A DNA stretch of 64,000 nt, taken from Strongyloides papillosus (taxonomy: Eukaryota; Nematoda; Chromadorea; Rhabditida; Strongyloididae). The number at the start of each line of letters is the position of its first letter. Position 1 is the stretch's first letter. The notes beneath the pieces were generated by a model. That model was given only the letters and a program-made list of their open reading frames with translations, did not search any database and was not told the DNA's origin. The DNA is taken from the NCBI GenBank assembly GCA_005656395.1, contig SRSI01000069.1, positions 494,986 through 558,985 of the forward strand, given 5' to 3'. Positions 1 through 11,748 of this stretch are shown piece by piece. A program made the position numbers and the translations under genes.

Positions 1-168
1 CACGTTAGTTTGGTTGCATAAATGTTTCTTCTGAAGTGATATAGAAAGATTGTGTTTTAAATGCATAATATTTTTATACGATGTCAAATTCAATATATTT
101 TCGATTTTTTTCTCATTGTTAAACATAATATATTAATAAACATTAATTTTTCTCGATCAATAGAATAA

Positions 169-768
169 TTAACTATAATACAAATATGTAGACTTCAAAG
201 CATCAATCGGGTTTACATAACACATTGGATTGGTACCATAGATATACCAACCAAGCCAATAACTATAAATACATACTGCTTGAAAATAAGAACAATTATA
301 ATTAGCACAAACACAGTCTCCAACATAAAATCTATAATATTTTCTTCGACCCAAAAATGAACCTGAATTTTTAAAAAATTCTACTTCTGAATGTATTTCC
401 ATATAGTAAAATCTTTTGCCTAGTGGATATAGACCAATACCTCCAAAGGCTTTAAAGGTTTTTGAACCTGTTAAAGTTACCTTTTCAGTAATATTTTCTA
501 TTTCTCCTATTCTTTTGGCAGTTATATTCTGACAAGCTTCTATAGTTGAATTTTTTTTTATATTATATAATCTATTCCAACTTTTAAACTGAAATTTAAC
601 CCATTGAAAGGTTAAATCATAATATATAAATAAAAAAATTAATAAAAAAGTAATTCCAACAATTCTCATTGCCGTTGGAATGTTAAAATGAAATTTTACA
701 AAGTATATATATTTTTTTGCAATATGTATTTGCAAAAACCAAATATTATCATTAAACAATTTTTTCAT
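169..768 (-). CDS. A1: type-A cysteine-rich secreted/membrane-anchored protein, unrecognised family
   Basis: A 199-residue intronless reading frame. Family function is unknown to me. A second in-frame Met (MRIVGITF, residue 34) aligns with the start of all relatives, so the real start may be there (base 669). It is followed by a strongly hydrophobic segment of about 17 residues that acts as signal peptide or signal anchor. The rest is predicted extracellular, with several N-glycosylation sequons (NST, NIT, NCS) and a conserved C-terminal module GDCVCANYNC...C...PMC. Type-A proteins lack two cysteines that type B has, and carry a tail of about 18 residues after the last Cys. This is the only intact type-A copy of four. 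The flanks resemble those of the other array copies. Confidence in a real gene is good because paralogs share the frame; function is open. Confidence 0.7.
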   Translation of the reverse strand: MKKLFNDNIWFLQIHIAKKYIYFVKFHFNIPTAMRIVGITFLLIFLFIYYDLTFQWVKFQFKSWNRLYNIKKNSTIEACQNITAKRIGEIENITEKVTLTGSKTFKAFGGIGLYPLGKRFYYMEIHSEVEFFKNSGSFLGRRKYYRFYVGDCVCANYNCSYFQAVCIYSYWLGWYIYGTNPMCYVNPIDALKSTYLYYS

Positions 769-1521
769 TTTAATTAAATATATTACGACAATAAAAGGGT
801 AAAAATATTACTAATGCTGTATGAGAATTCAATTTATAAAAAGTAATTTTCTTTAGATTAGATTAAATCAACTTTTTATCACGTAAGTTTGATGCTTTTG
901 AAGTTTAAAATAATAAAATTCTAAAAATTATTCTAGATCAAGTTTTTTATTGATTTCACACAATCCATGATAGAATTTACAAGTCATTGAAAGCATATTG
1001 TGTTAATAAAAAATACTTCCGCAATATAATTTAAATTATAAATATTTCTTGATGTTTAGCTTTGATAATATTTACTCATATTGCAAAAAATATGTTTAGG
1101 AAGTAATTAACCATGATTTAATTTGGATATCAAACTTTAATGTACACTTTATGAAATTATAAAAGCTTTCACAAATATCAAATGATTGAACTTCCACAAT
1201 ACCGAATTTATAAGCCAAAATTTCATTGAAAGTGAATGCATATTATCTGTTATTATATTATATGCTACTATTATTGTGATTATGAAACTCTAGATTCTTG
1301 AGTCGTGTCTATGCTGATTTTTTTATGACCATCTGAAATGTATATAATTTAATTATTAAAAATCTGATTATTTTTGCTAAGCTATAAATCTTTTATTTGA
1401 ATTTGATAATGAAAATTAATGCTCTAGAAACTTTGATTTTTATTCTATGTAAAAATTATTAAAGAATATTAATAAAGTCATTATTGTTTCCTTTAATTTT
1501 TGGTAATAAAAAGTTTTTCAT
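769..1521. other. intergenic spacer of the A/B array
   Basis: About 750 AT-rich bases with no supportable gene. The stretch is a diverged relative of the other A-to-B spacers (4537-5338, 16161-16948), recognisable by shared blocks such as the GTCATTGAAAG region, so it belongs to the duplicated unit. Confidence 0.6.
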
Positions 1522-1968
1522 TTAACACATTGGATTATTTTCAAAAACTTTATATCCTAACCATTAGGTGTAAATACAGACAGCACGGAAATTATAAAAT
1601 TTGTGATCAGCACAAGCACAATCTCCAATAAAGTGTAAAGCACCCTTATCTGGACTAACATAATGATTATACATTTAAAAAGAATATACTATTTAAAGAA
1701 CTTCCATATAGTAAAATCTCAATCCATAACATATACCTACGTCATAATTAGCTTTTACCATGTGAAGGCAAACCTTATGTTTTGTGGCATTGATCTTCTC
1801 TATTCTCAGTATTTGTTCACAAATAGTAAACAGACATGAGAATACCGTAAAATTATGTACATTTTTTATTCTATTAAAACTTTTAAACCGAAAACTAATC
1901 TATTTAGAAGTTAGATCAAAATATAGAAGTCGAATAATCAAAAAAAGTGTAATTACAATAATTCTCAT
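1522..1968 (-). pseudogene. B1: decayed type-B array gene
   Basis: On the minus strand this stretch aligns throughout with the intact B genes at 2827-3276 and 5339-5806. It keeps the start region (ATGAGAATTATTG), the SCLF..ICEQIL segment, the VCLHMVKA segment and the terminal AATGTGTTAA. The frame is broken in the middle: a stop follows the YYMEV segment, and the region before the GDC module carries substitutions and frame changes. It still reads as type B because both extra cysteines of the EIC and KAC positions are present. It is a dead duplicate with no intact product expected. Confidence 0.75.
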
Positions 1969-2826
1969 TGCTGTTGTATGGTTAAAAAGAAATTTTATAA
2001 GATATATATTATTTTGAAATACATATTTGCAACAATCAAATATTAACATTAAATGATTTTATCATTCTAATTAAATATATATTATGATAATAAAAGGGCA
2101 TAAACATTATTTATGTTATATCATTATTTGATTCAATAAAAATAAATTAATCTTTGTTATAATTAAAGTACCTCTTTAATGAATATGTTTTATATTGTTA
2201 AAGTTAAATATAATATAATTTTAAAAATTATTCTACATCAAATTTCTAGATTAAATTCACATAATCCGTGATAGAATTTATACCGTCATTGAAAGCATAT
2301 TGTTTTCATAAAAAAATATTTCCGTAACATAATTTAAATTATAAATATTGTCTTGATGTTTAATTTTAATAATATTTATTCATATTGCAAAAAATATGTT
2401 CAGCAAGTAAAAACCATGATTTAATTTGGATATCAAGCTCCAATGTGCGCTTTATGAAATTTTAAAAGCCTTCACAAATATCAAATAATTAAACTTCTGC
2501 GAAACTGAATTTAAAAGATAAAATTCATTGAAAGTGGATAATTATTATATTATAAGTTACTATTATCGAGATAATGAAGTTTTCAATTCTTCAGTTCTGT
2601 CTATACTTATTTTTATGATTACCTGAATATAATTGATATAATATAATTATCGAAAATTTGGCTATTTATGTTAAAATATAAATCTTTTATTTGAATTTGA
2701 TAATAAAAATCACTATTCTAGAAAATTTGATTTCTATTATATGTGAAATTTAACAATGATTGTTAATAAATTCATTATCTATATCTTTAATTTTTCTTTT
2801 ATTTTTGGTATTAAAAATGTTTTTTA
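1969..2826. other. intergenic spacer
   Basis: About 860 AT-rich bases between B1 and B2, similar to the spacers at 769-1521 and 4537-5338. I see no gene in it. Confidence 0.6.
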
Positions 2827-3276
2827 TTAACACATTGAATGATTACCATAAACTTTCCAACCAAACCAATAAGTATAGATACATACTGCTTTGAAACTAG
2901 TACATGTATAATCAGTACAAGCACAATCTCCTATATAAAATAAAGCACCTTTATCTGGACTAACATAACTATTATACATTTTATTAGTTAATACTTTTGA
3001 ATAAATTTCTCTATAGTAAAAACTACCTTCTGTGTAATATCGACCAATGCCCCTGTAGGCTTTTAGTATTTCATGGCAAGCTTTACTCTCTGGAACTGTA
3101 ATGTTCTTCATCTTCAATATTTGTCTACAAATTTCATATTGGCAAAATAATACAGATGCTTCATGCACATTTTCTACTCTATACCGAGTATAATAATAGA
3201 ACTTAGCCCATTGATAAGTCAAATTAAAATGTAGAAGTAAAAAAATTAATAAAAAAGTAATCACAACAATTCTCAT
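2827..3276 (-). CDS. B2: type-B cysteine-rich secreted protein
   Basis: A 149-residue intronless frame starting MRIVVITFLL, whose hydrophobic stretch of roughly 16 residues is a signal peptide or anchor. The mature part has eight cysteines in the family order: FCQYEIC, KACHE, GDCACTDYTCTSFKAVC and the final SMC that ends the protein. NIT and NHS are possible N-glycosylation sites. The two-Met start seen in B3 to B5 (MNHQITMRII) is absent here, so the start is MRIV. The protein is clearly a paralog of B3, B4 and B5, but more distant than they are from each other. No family name is recognised. A secreted or surface role is inferred only from the N terminus, sequons and cysteines. Confidence 0.72.
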   Translation of the reverse strand: MRIVVITFLLIFLLLHFNLTYQWAKFYYYTRYRVENVHEASVLFCQYEICRQILKMKNITVPESKACHEILKAYRGIGRYYTEGSFYYREIYSKVLTNKMYNSYVSPDKGALFYIGDCACTDYTCTSFKAVCIYTYWFGWKVYGNHSMC

Positions 3277-3964
3277 TGCTGTTATATGGTTAAAATGACA
3301 TTTTATAAATTATATACTATTTTACAATACATATTTGTAGCAATTAAATATCAGCATTAAACAATTTTATCATTTTAATTAAATATATATTATAATAATA
3401 AAAGGTCATAAATATCATTATTCGATTTATAAAAGACTATTTTATTTATAGTATAATTAAAGCAACTTTTTATTAAATTATTTTGATATTTTTTGAAGTT
3501 ATAAATAAATTAATTTTAAAAATATTCTTGATAAAAGTTTTAAGTAATTACATACTTGAGAATAAATTAACATATTATTTTTGGGAATTGAAAAAGCAAA
3601 TATTCATTAAAAAGTTTTAAATATAAATTTTTTAAAATAAAGTAATGAAATAATAATTAAAGCGATTTTTTTGTAATATTTGGAAGTTGATATAAAGATT
3701 CGTTTTGTTTTTTTAATATGCAGTATGATTTTTATACTTTTAAACAATATTTATAGATGATTATTTATGTGATCTTAAAAGTAATGCCAATGATAAGTCT
3801 TTCTTGGTTATATAAATGTTTGATCTGAAGTGATATAAAAATTTTTGTTTCATATGTATAATGTTTTTGTTTAATGTCACGTTCAATGTACCTTCAATTT
3901 TTCTCTCAATTATTTAACATCACAATATTAAAAAATTATCCATTTCTACCCATCAATAGAATAA
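3277..3964. other. intergenic spacer; duplicated block begins near 3496
   Basis: No gene seen. From about 3496 onward the sequence matches 15117 onward nearly base for base, marking the left edge of a segmental duplication. Confidence 0.6.
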
Positions 3965-4536
3965 TTAAATATAATACCATTTCATAAACTTCCAAGCATC
4001 AACCAGATATTTCCTACACATTGAATGAATACTATAGATATATCGACCAAACCAATAAGAATAAATACATATTTCTTAAAAGTAAGTAAACTGACTATCA
4101 CCACAAGCAGAATCTCCTACATAAAAAAATTATATTTATGACGATCCAAATTCGAATTATATTCTCTTTTAAATATTACTCTTAAATATGTTTCTATATG
4201 ATAAAATATGTTGTCTGGAGTATATAAAACAATACCTGTAAAAGCGGTCATGGTTTCTTTGTCTTCTAACCTCACTCTGTAAGTTTTACTTTTTAATTCT
4301 CCTAATTTCTGAGCAGTTATGTTTTGACATGATTCTATAGTTGAATTGTTTTCCCAGTGAAATACTCCTCTTCTACTTTTGTAATCAAATTTAACCCATT
4401 GTGAAGTTAGATCAAAATATAGAAATAAAATAATTAATAAAAGAGTAATTACAATAATTCTCATTACTGTTTTATGGTTGAAATGAAGTTTTGAGGGTAT
4501 ATGTATATATTTTTTGACAACACGTATTTGCAGCAA
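3965..4536 (-). pseudogene. A2: broken type-A gene
   Basis: The N-terminal 139 codons (4117-4536) are open. They have the family start MRIIVITLLL, an alternative upstream Met, and the CQNITAQKLGE segment typical of type A. The frame then fails in a T-run just before the GDSAC module. The remaining C-terminal part, ending SMCRKYLVDAWKF..., is readable in another frame and carries a further stop in it. The same T-run lesion is present in A4, so the break was inherited through duplication. The conserved Cys of GDC reads Ser here. Loss of function is likely, though a truncated secreted product could still be made. Confidence 0.75.
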
Positions 4537-5338
4537 TCAATTATTAGCATTAATCAATTTGAGTATGCTAATTAACTGCATAAATAAAAATGATAGGGCA
4601 TAAACATTGTGAATGCTATGTCATTATTCGATTCATAAAAAATAAGTTTATTTATATTAAATTAACCTTTTATCAAATAAGTTTGATATTGTTGAAGTTT
4701 GAATAATATAATTTTTAAAATTATTTTAGATCAAATTTCTAAATTGATTTCACATAATTCGTGATAAAATTTACAATGTCATTGAAAGCTTATTGTTTTA
4801 AAAAATAATTACTTCCCCAAACATAATTTATTAAATTATGAATATTGTTCTGCATTTTGCTTTTGAAGATCTTTAATTATATTGGAAAAGAATGGTCTGA
4901 AACTAATAACCATTATTTTTATTTTGATATTAAGCTTCAATGGGTGCTTTGTGAAATTACAAAAGCTTTCACAAATAGTAAATAATTAAAATTCCGAAAT
5001 ACCGAATTTACAAGTTAAAATTTCATTGAAAGTGTATAAATATTATCTACAATTATATTGTAGTTACTGTTGTTGAGATTATAGTGTTGAAAATTTTTTA
5101 GTTCTGTTTATGCTTATTTAATGTGATTAACTGAATGTATATTGGTATAATATAATTATTAAAAATTTGGTTATCTCTGTTGAGCTATAAATCTCTTACT
5201 CGAATTTGATAATGGCAAAAAAAAAATTCAAGTGAATTTGATTTTTATTATATGTAAAGTTTAATAAAGATTATTAATGAATTTATTAACTGTACATTTA
5301 AGTTTTATTTTATTTTTGGTTATTAGAAATGTTTTTTA
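4537..5338. other. intergenic spacer
   Basis: About 800 AT-rich bases with no gene seen. Nearly the same sequence recurs at 11040-11746 plus 12667-12814 and at 16161-16948. The stretch around 5178-5190 (GAGCTATAAATC) is the empty-site counterpart of the mariner insertion at 11749. Confidence 0.65.
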
Positions 5339-5806
5339 TTAACACATTGTATGATTACCCCAAACTTTCCAACCAAACCAATAAGTATAAATACATATTG
5401 CTTTGAAACTAGTACATGTAGAATCGGTACAAACACAATCTCCTATATAAAATAAAGCACCGTCATCTGGACTAAGATATTTATTGTACGTTTTATAAGT
5501 TAATACTTTTGAATAAACTTCTATATAGTTAAAACTACCTTCTCCAGAAAATCGACCAGTACCCTTGTAGGCTTTGAGCATCTCAAGGCAAGCTTTTGTC
5601 TCTGGAACTGTAATGTTCTTCATCTTCAATATTTGTCTACAAATTTCAAATTGGCATGAATATACAGATAATTCACGAACATTTGCTACTCTATGTCGAG
5701 TATGATAATAAAGCTTAGCCCATTGAGAAGTCAAACTAAAATATAAAAAAAGTATAGTTATCAAATAGGTAATTACAATAATTCTCATCGTTATTTGATG
5801 ATTCAC
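5339..5806 (-). CDS. B3: type-B cysteine-rich secreted protein
   Basis: A 155-residue intronless frame with two possible starts, MNHQITM and the conserved MRIIVITYLI seven codons later. A hydrophobic segment of about 17 residues follows (signal peptide or anchor), then the mature domain. That domain has eight cysteines: SCQFEIC, KACLEM, GDCVCTDSTCTSFKAIC and the terminal TMC, at which the protein ends. Sequons are NIT and NHT. It is almost identical to B5 (one Ser/Asn and one Val/Ile change), which shows a recent duplication. The family is unrecognised. The even cysteine number and N terminus argue for a disulfide-bonded secreted or surface glycoprotein. Confidence 0.78.
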   Translation of the reverse strand: MNHQITMRIIVITYLITILFLYFSLTSQWAKLYYHTRHRVANVRELSVYSCQFEICRQILKMKNITVPETKACLEMLKAYKGTGRFSGEGSFNYIEVYSKVLTYKTYNKYLSPDDGALFYIGDCVCTDSTCTSFKAICIYTYWFGWKVWGNHTMC

Positions 5807-6176
5807 TGAATATTTGAAAGATATACGTCTTTTATACTGCTAGACATTTAGAAAATCAAAAATTACTAATAAACATTAAAGTTACCCATATTTAATTATA
5901 TGGGACATTCTACGAAGTCCATAACAAAACTAAATTTTGCACAATACTTTTTCACTAAAACAAACAAAAAAATTGGCCAATCACACTTTTTTCTTGATAT
6001 TCACTAAAAATTAGCGAGTACTTTAACCTAACAAGCATATTAATCAGCTGATAAAATGTTTTCTAGAACTGATATGTTTGGTATAAATATGACTATGAAT
6101 TGGCTTCAAAATTTGAGATCACATTAACTAGTCAAATAAAAACGCGTCGAAACTCTTGACAGAAATTTAGTTTATA

Positions 6177-7623
6177 CAGGGTGTCCCATAATTAACTCCC
6201 CACCTGCGAGAGCTTATAACTTTTTTTTACGAAGAGATAAAAAAATGAAATTTTGCAGGTTAGTAGAACTAAGAGACAATATTTTTTATTTTTTTTATTT
6301 TTAAATTCTTATGCTCCCATTAGGACTTATGGCCATTTTAAAAAAATGTGTTTTTTTCGCCTTTATGAGTACGTAACTTATTTATATGAAGAGATATTTA
6401 GATGATTCTTTTACAGATCGAAAGCTCAACTTCTTTTGTACTAGAATCCTCAATATCATAAATATTGAACTTCATTAATATTGTTTAATTTTTAATTAAA
6501 ACAAAAAAACCACGATTTTTGCAAAAATTTCGTAGTTTTTTCAAAATTAAAGCTCATTGAGAAGATTCTCACACAAGCTTTATCAATATTCTAATAGATT
6601 AAACGAAGCTCTATCCAACGGTAATAATCTTGTTTCTTGGTAATAAGTTCCAAGAAAGTTATGACAATTCAAAAATAGTCTAATTTTTCATTTTCTTTAG
6701 GATTTGAAAAAAAGTATGCTATTTCTTTCAATTTTTCAACATCGATAATGATTCTTTATTGAAAGTAGTTGAAATATTATTTTATTTTTTATTGCTAATT
6801 GTTCATATTTCAAACATAAATCTAATGAGAACAAGGTCGAAAATACGAAATTTTTGAAAGATACATAAAAATGCTCTTATAGGGCAATCGTTATGTAAAA
6901 TAGTATAAAACGCAGATAAATTGTAATAAATGTTAAGAAAAATGATCTTTAAAAAAATTTAAGTGATAAAAATTATTGGAATTTTTTTGACCAAAGATGG
7001 ACAAATGAGCAATATACCGTAAATTAGCATACTTTATTGATGAAAATAATATTATTAGCTATTAAATATGTTAAAAAAATAGTGTTTATAACTTAATTTT
7101 TTACCAAAAGTATGAAATTTGTGATATTTGGTAAATCATAACTTTCGTCAATCTTATTTGATCTTTATGATACTATACTCATTCGATAGAGCATCGTTTA
7201 CTTTATCGGAATAATGATAAAGCTTTTGCGAGAATTTTCTCAATGAGCTTTAATTTTGAAAAAACTACGAAATTTTTGCAAAAATTGTGGTTTTTTTGTT
7301 TTAATTAAAAATTAAACAATGTTAATGAAATTCAATATTTATGATATTAAAGATTCTTATACAAAAGAAGTTGAGCTTTCGATCTATAAAAGAATCATCT
7401 AAATATCTCTTCATATAAAAAAGTTACGTACTCATAAATGCGAAAAAAACACATTTCTTTAAAATGGCCATAAGTCCTAATGGGACCATAATTTTTTAAA
7501 AATAAAAAAAATAAAAAATATTGTCTCTTAGTTCTACTAACCTGCAAAATTTCACGTTTTTATCTCTTCGTAAAAAAAAGTTATAAGCTCTCGCAGGTGG
7601 GGAGTTAATTATGGGACACCCTG
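6177..7623. mobile_element. foldback TIR element C (CAGGGTGTCCC ends, TA target duplication)
   Basis: The element starts CAGGGTGTCCCATAATTAAC at 6177 and ends with its reverse complement at 7623. It is flanked by TA on both sides (6175-6176, 7624-7625). The inverted arms are about 450 bases each (roughly 6177-6630 and 7175-7623), leaving a central single-copy part of about 540 bases. There is no transposase frame, so it is non-autonomous. The paralogous empty site reads TTTAGTTTATATGGTGATTT near 13660 and 17780, exactly what removal of the element plus one TA would leave. TA duplication suggests mobilisation by a Tc1/mariner-type transposase; that is inference. Confidence 0.9.
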
Positions 7624-7809
7624 TATAGTGATTTAATATAGCTTTGGTACTTTTTTGTACTTTTAAAGGCTATTTATGATAATTTTTATTATTTCCATAT
7701 AAAACTATCCATTTCTACCCATCAATAGAATAATTAAATATAATACCATTTCTTAAACTACCAAACATCAACCGGAGATTTTCTACACATTGAATGATTA
7801 CCATACATA

Positions 7810-10600
7810 CACACAAAACCTAAACATGTCTTTTCGACTGAAAATGCTCAGAATGCTACAAAATGCAGGTGATGTTAAAATAATCGACCATCCAAAATGG
7901 GGTAGGCGACAGTCTACATTCTACTCCATTTTATATCTACATTCTAAGTCATTTTTTATGCCATTGTTATACACATTTTGCATATATATTTTAAAATCAT
8001 TTTGTGTATACATTGAACTTTGTTTTGCATATACATTTCTACCTCGTTTTGTATATGCAAAATGAGCTTAAATTTAGCCTGTAGTTTTATCTATCTTAAA
8101 TGTTTTTTAGACTTCCAAGTTTTTTAGTGACTGACCTTGTTTTTAAAGTTATTAAAAATTTTTATTTGTTTATTTACCCATTTTATACTATTTCACAGAT
8201 TTATTAATGTTTTTGCACAGATTTCAAAGTTGATACTAAAAGATAATAATAAATGTAGATAATGAGAGAAGAAATAGTGGCTATCAGTTTTAAATAACAC
8301 ATACTTATACATAATTTTATATTTCTACACCTTTTTTGGAACTGTAAAATTTATTTTATTAGTCTCAAAGATCTAATAATTATCAAGTACAATAATATTT
8401 ATTTAGATATTTTACAAGTCAGTTCAAGTCTCTCACCAAATTAGACATTCCTAAAAAGTTTAACTTGAAATAATCGCGATGGACCACACATTACTGTAAA
8501 ATCTAACATTCTTAGTTTTAGTTAGTGATCTTATAACAATAATAACATTTGGAACTTTTTACATTGATAAAAAACTAAGATCGTAATATGTTAACATAAA
8601 AGAAATTTCACTACCACTTATTACTACTACAATTTTAGGCATTAAATGTTCCATGGTTATCTTATAGAGTAAGGATTATGATTATTAGCAGTTGTAGCTG
8701 GTGATTTTATATATGTATGAGGCTTTAAAAAATTACTAGGAAACTCTTAATTGTTAGTTGATTGAAGAGAATAAAGAGTGTACCACAAATAATGTGATTT
8801 TTCGGTAGACGTTGTGTGAAAAATTATTTATTGTAAGAGTTTATTTTTTAAATAATATTAATATTTTTATTATTTTGTTTACTTTAAGTATTTTGAACAG
8901 GATGATTAAAATAAAATTTCAAAAATATCCAACTTTTATTGTTGTTTATTTTGTTAATAACTAATATTAAGTAGAAATATTATATTCTACACACTATGTT
9001 GTTTAGTATTAATTTCCTCGGTCGAATACTTTGACCCCTGCCGCAGCGACGTTTTTCTAAAATATTAAAAAACCCATTTGTAGCAAATAAAAGTTTATGA
9101 AACCCTTACAGTGCAATGTATATGCTATGTAGAAGTAGATTATTGAAAAAAAAATTTTAAATTTCCAAAAATGGAAATTTTTTTTTTGAAGCTTTATATC
9201 TCGGCCGTTAAACGTGATACTTTATATGAAACCTATATATTCTGAAAGCCCTTAATCTCCTCTACAAGAATATGTAAATATCATATCGAAGTGTCTATCC
9301 AGTTTTTAGATAATTAGCTTTAAAGTTAATTACCCATGTTTTTTTAATATTTTTGATATTAAAAGACGATTTTTAAAATTATTAGAACTCGAAAATTCTT
9401 TTAATACATATTGTAGGCTATGTTAATAAGTAAAAGTAAAGAAAAATTCTTTAAATGATTAATTTATATTGAAAAAAAATTTGACTTTCACTTTTAAAAA
9501 AATGATAAAATACTTTGGTTTTAGCATTGTAGAACTTTTTAAAGTGCTAAAAAATGGTTTTTTACATAGAAAATTTAAATATTATTATATTTTTATGAGA
9601 TATAGTAGAGCACATTTGAGATGTGTTCAAGTCATAGTATGAAATGCCTTTTTTGGAAACTAATAATAAAAATATACATAGTTAAAACTTGATCTAAATG
9701 TAATATACAAATTTCAGTTTACAAAGTTCCATAATTAAAGGTTTTAACAAGTTTTTTCCTAGACATTACTACTTAAAATATTTGGCTAAAATGATCATTT
9801 ACATATAATATTTTGCAGTAAGTTTATTATTTTAAATATAGTATAAAATGTAATCTATGTTAAAACAATTTTTAAGTTCTAATAATTTAAAAAATCGTCT
9901 TTTAATATCAAAAATATTAAAAAAACATGGGTAATTAACTTTAAAGCTAATTATCTAAAAACTGGATAGACACTTCGATATGATATTTACATATTCTTGT
10001 AGAGGAGATTAAGGGCTTTCAGAATATATAGGTTTCATATAAAGTATCACGTTTAACGGCCGAGATATAAAGCTTCAAAAAAAAAAATTTCCATTTTTGG
10101 AAATTTAAAATTTTTTTTTCAATAATCTACTTCTACATAGCATATACATTGCACTGTAAGGGTTTCATAAACTTTTATTTGCTACAAATGGGTTTTTTAA
10201 TATTTTAGAAAAACGTCGCTGCGGCAGGGGTCAAAGTATTCGACCGAGGAAACAACATAGTGTGTCTATCGATAAAGAATTAATATCTCTATTAAATTAC
10301 CAAAAAAAAAGTTTTAAAATCTTTTATTTATGCATAATAATTACAAAATTATGAAACTTACAAACTAGTGGTAAGCAATAGGCTACATTCTAACCAATCT
10401 TGTATGTACATTCTACCTCATTTTGAGCACACATTCTAACTTGTATTGTATATGCAAGATAAGATGGAATGTACATGCAAAATGAGCTAGAATGTGTTTG
10501 CAAAACAGGTAAAAAACCTAGGCCCTAAAATACTATCGAATATAGCCACTTTTTTCATATAAATCGTATTGGTCTAAAAGACATGTTTAGGTTTTGTGTG
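7810..10600. mobile_element. TIR element A (CACACAAAACC ends) inserted in A3
   Basis: A perfect 25-base terminal inverted repeat begins CACACAAAACCTAAACATG at 7810 and ends with the complement at 10600. TA lies on both sides (7808-7809, 10601-10602). Inside each end is a cluster of imperfect copies of a roughly 22-base motif resembling CATTCTACCTCATTTTG. The cluster at 7915-8065 is in one orientation; that at 10385-10505 contains both orientations. The interior holds nested element B and no recognisable transposase, so the element looks non-autonomous. The small open frame near 7790-8065 is just the motif array. Confidence 0.88.
8989..10265. mobile_element. nested foldback element B inside element A
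   Basis: Long inverted arms of about 400 bases (roughly 8989-9400 and 9870-10265) share near-perfect complementarity. Both include the GC-rich block with GACCCCTGCCGCAGCGACG. The ends read ACACACTATGTTGTT on each side, but the left arm has ten extra bases just after this before TCCTCGGTCG. The middle (about 470 bases) is single copy with no coding potential seen. A target duplication is not clear. It lies wholly inside element A, so it inserted later or arose from it. Confidence 0.82.
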
Positions 10601-11027
10601 TAAATCGACCAAACAAATAAGAATAAATACATATTTCTTGAAAGTAAGAACACTGACTATCACCACAAGCACAATCTCCTATATAAAAAAAATTATATTT
10701 ATGACGATCAAAGTTCGAATTATATTCTCTTTTAAATGCTACTCTTGAATATGTTTCCATATAAAAAAAATCTTGTCTGGAGTATATAAAACAATACCTG
10801 TGAAAGCGGTCATGGTTTCTTTGTCTTCTAACCTCACTCTGTAAGTTTTACTTTTTAATTCTCCTAATTTCTGGGTTGTTATGTTTTGATATGATTCTAC
10901 AGTTGAATTGTTTCCCCAGTGAGATACTCTTCTTCTACTTTTGTAGTCAAATTTAACCCATTGGGAGGTTAGATCAAAATATAGAAATAAAATAATATAA
11001 TAAAAGAGTAATTACAGTAATTCTAAT

Positions 11028-11748
11028 TGCTGTTTTATGGTTGAAATGAAGTTTTGAGGATGTATATATATTTTTTGACAACACGTATTTGCAGCAATCA
11101 ATTATTAGCATTAATCAATTTGAGTATGCTAATTAAGTGCATAAATAAAAAAAATAGGACATAAACATTATAAATGCTATATCACTTTTCGATTCATAAA
11201 AAATAAGTTTATTTATATTAAATCAACCTTTTTTCAAATAAGTTTGATATTTTTGAAGTTTGGAATAATATAATTTTTAAAATTATTTTAGATCAAATTT
11301 CCAAATCGATTTGACATAATCGGTAGTGAAATTTACAACGTCATTAAAAGCTTATTGTTTTAAAAAATAATTACTTCCGTAACATAATTTATTAAATTAT
11401 AAATATTGTTCTGCAGTTTGCTTTTGAAGATCTTTAATTATATTGGAAAAGAATGGTCTGAAGCTAATAACCATTATTTTTATTTTGATATTAAGCTTCA
11501 ATGGGTGCTTTGTGAAATTACAAAACTTTAACAAATATCAAACAATTAAAATTCCGAAATACCGAATTTACAATTTAGAATTTCATTGAAAGTGTATAAA
11601 TATTATCTACAAGTATATTGTATGTTACTGTTGTTAAGATTATAGAACTGAAAGTTTTTGAGTTCTGTTTATGCTTAATTATTGTGATTAACTGAATATA
11701 TATTGGTATAATATAATTATTAAAAATTTGGTTATCTCTGTTGAGCTA
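11028..11748. other. intergenic spacer
   Basis: A diverged copy of the spacer 4537-5338, interrupted at 11748 by the mariner. No gene seen. Confidence 0.6.

Larger units (their letters stand above)
3496..6176. repeat. segmental duplication, copy 1 (A2 + B3)
   Basis: This block holds A2, the spacer, B3 and the 5' flank of B3. It matches 15117-17790 (A4 + B5) closely, with B3 and B5 differing at only two residues. It matches the older, more diverged copy around 7700-13660 (A3 + B4) less well. The copy is cut at its right end by the foldback element starting at 6177 and resumes at 7624-7700. Confidence 0.8.
7734..11027 (-). pseudogene. A3: type-A gene split by a 2.8-kb insertion
   Basis: The C-terminal end of a type-A gene lies at 7734-7807 and the rest at 10603-11027. 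Element A (7810-10600) sits between them, inside the segment after the family's YSYWFG motif. The start codon of MRII is changed from ATG to ATT (11025-11027), and the frame is damaged by a base change in the T-run region and by other small differences. It matches A2 and A4 closely outside these lesions. It is clearly non-functional. Confidence 0.85.

Noticed and set aside
1784..2017. Forward 77-residue open frame
   Set aside because: It is antisense to the B1 pseudogene and has no conservation in that direction.
7790..8065. Forward 91-residue open frame
   Set aside because: It covers the element A end and its subterminal motif array; the reading frame is a by-product of the repeated motif.
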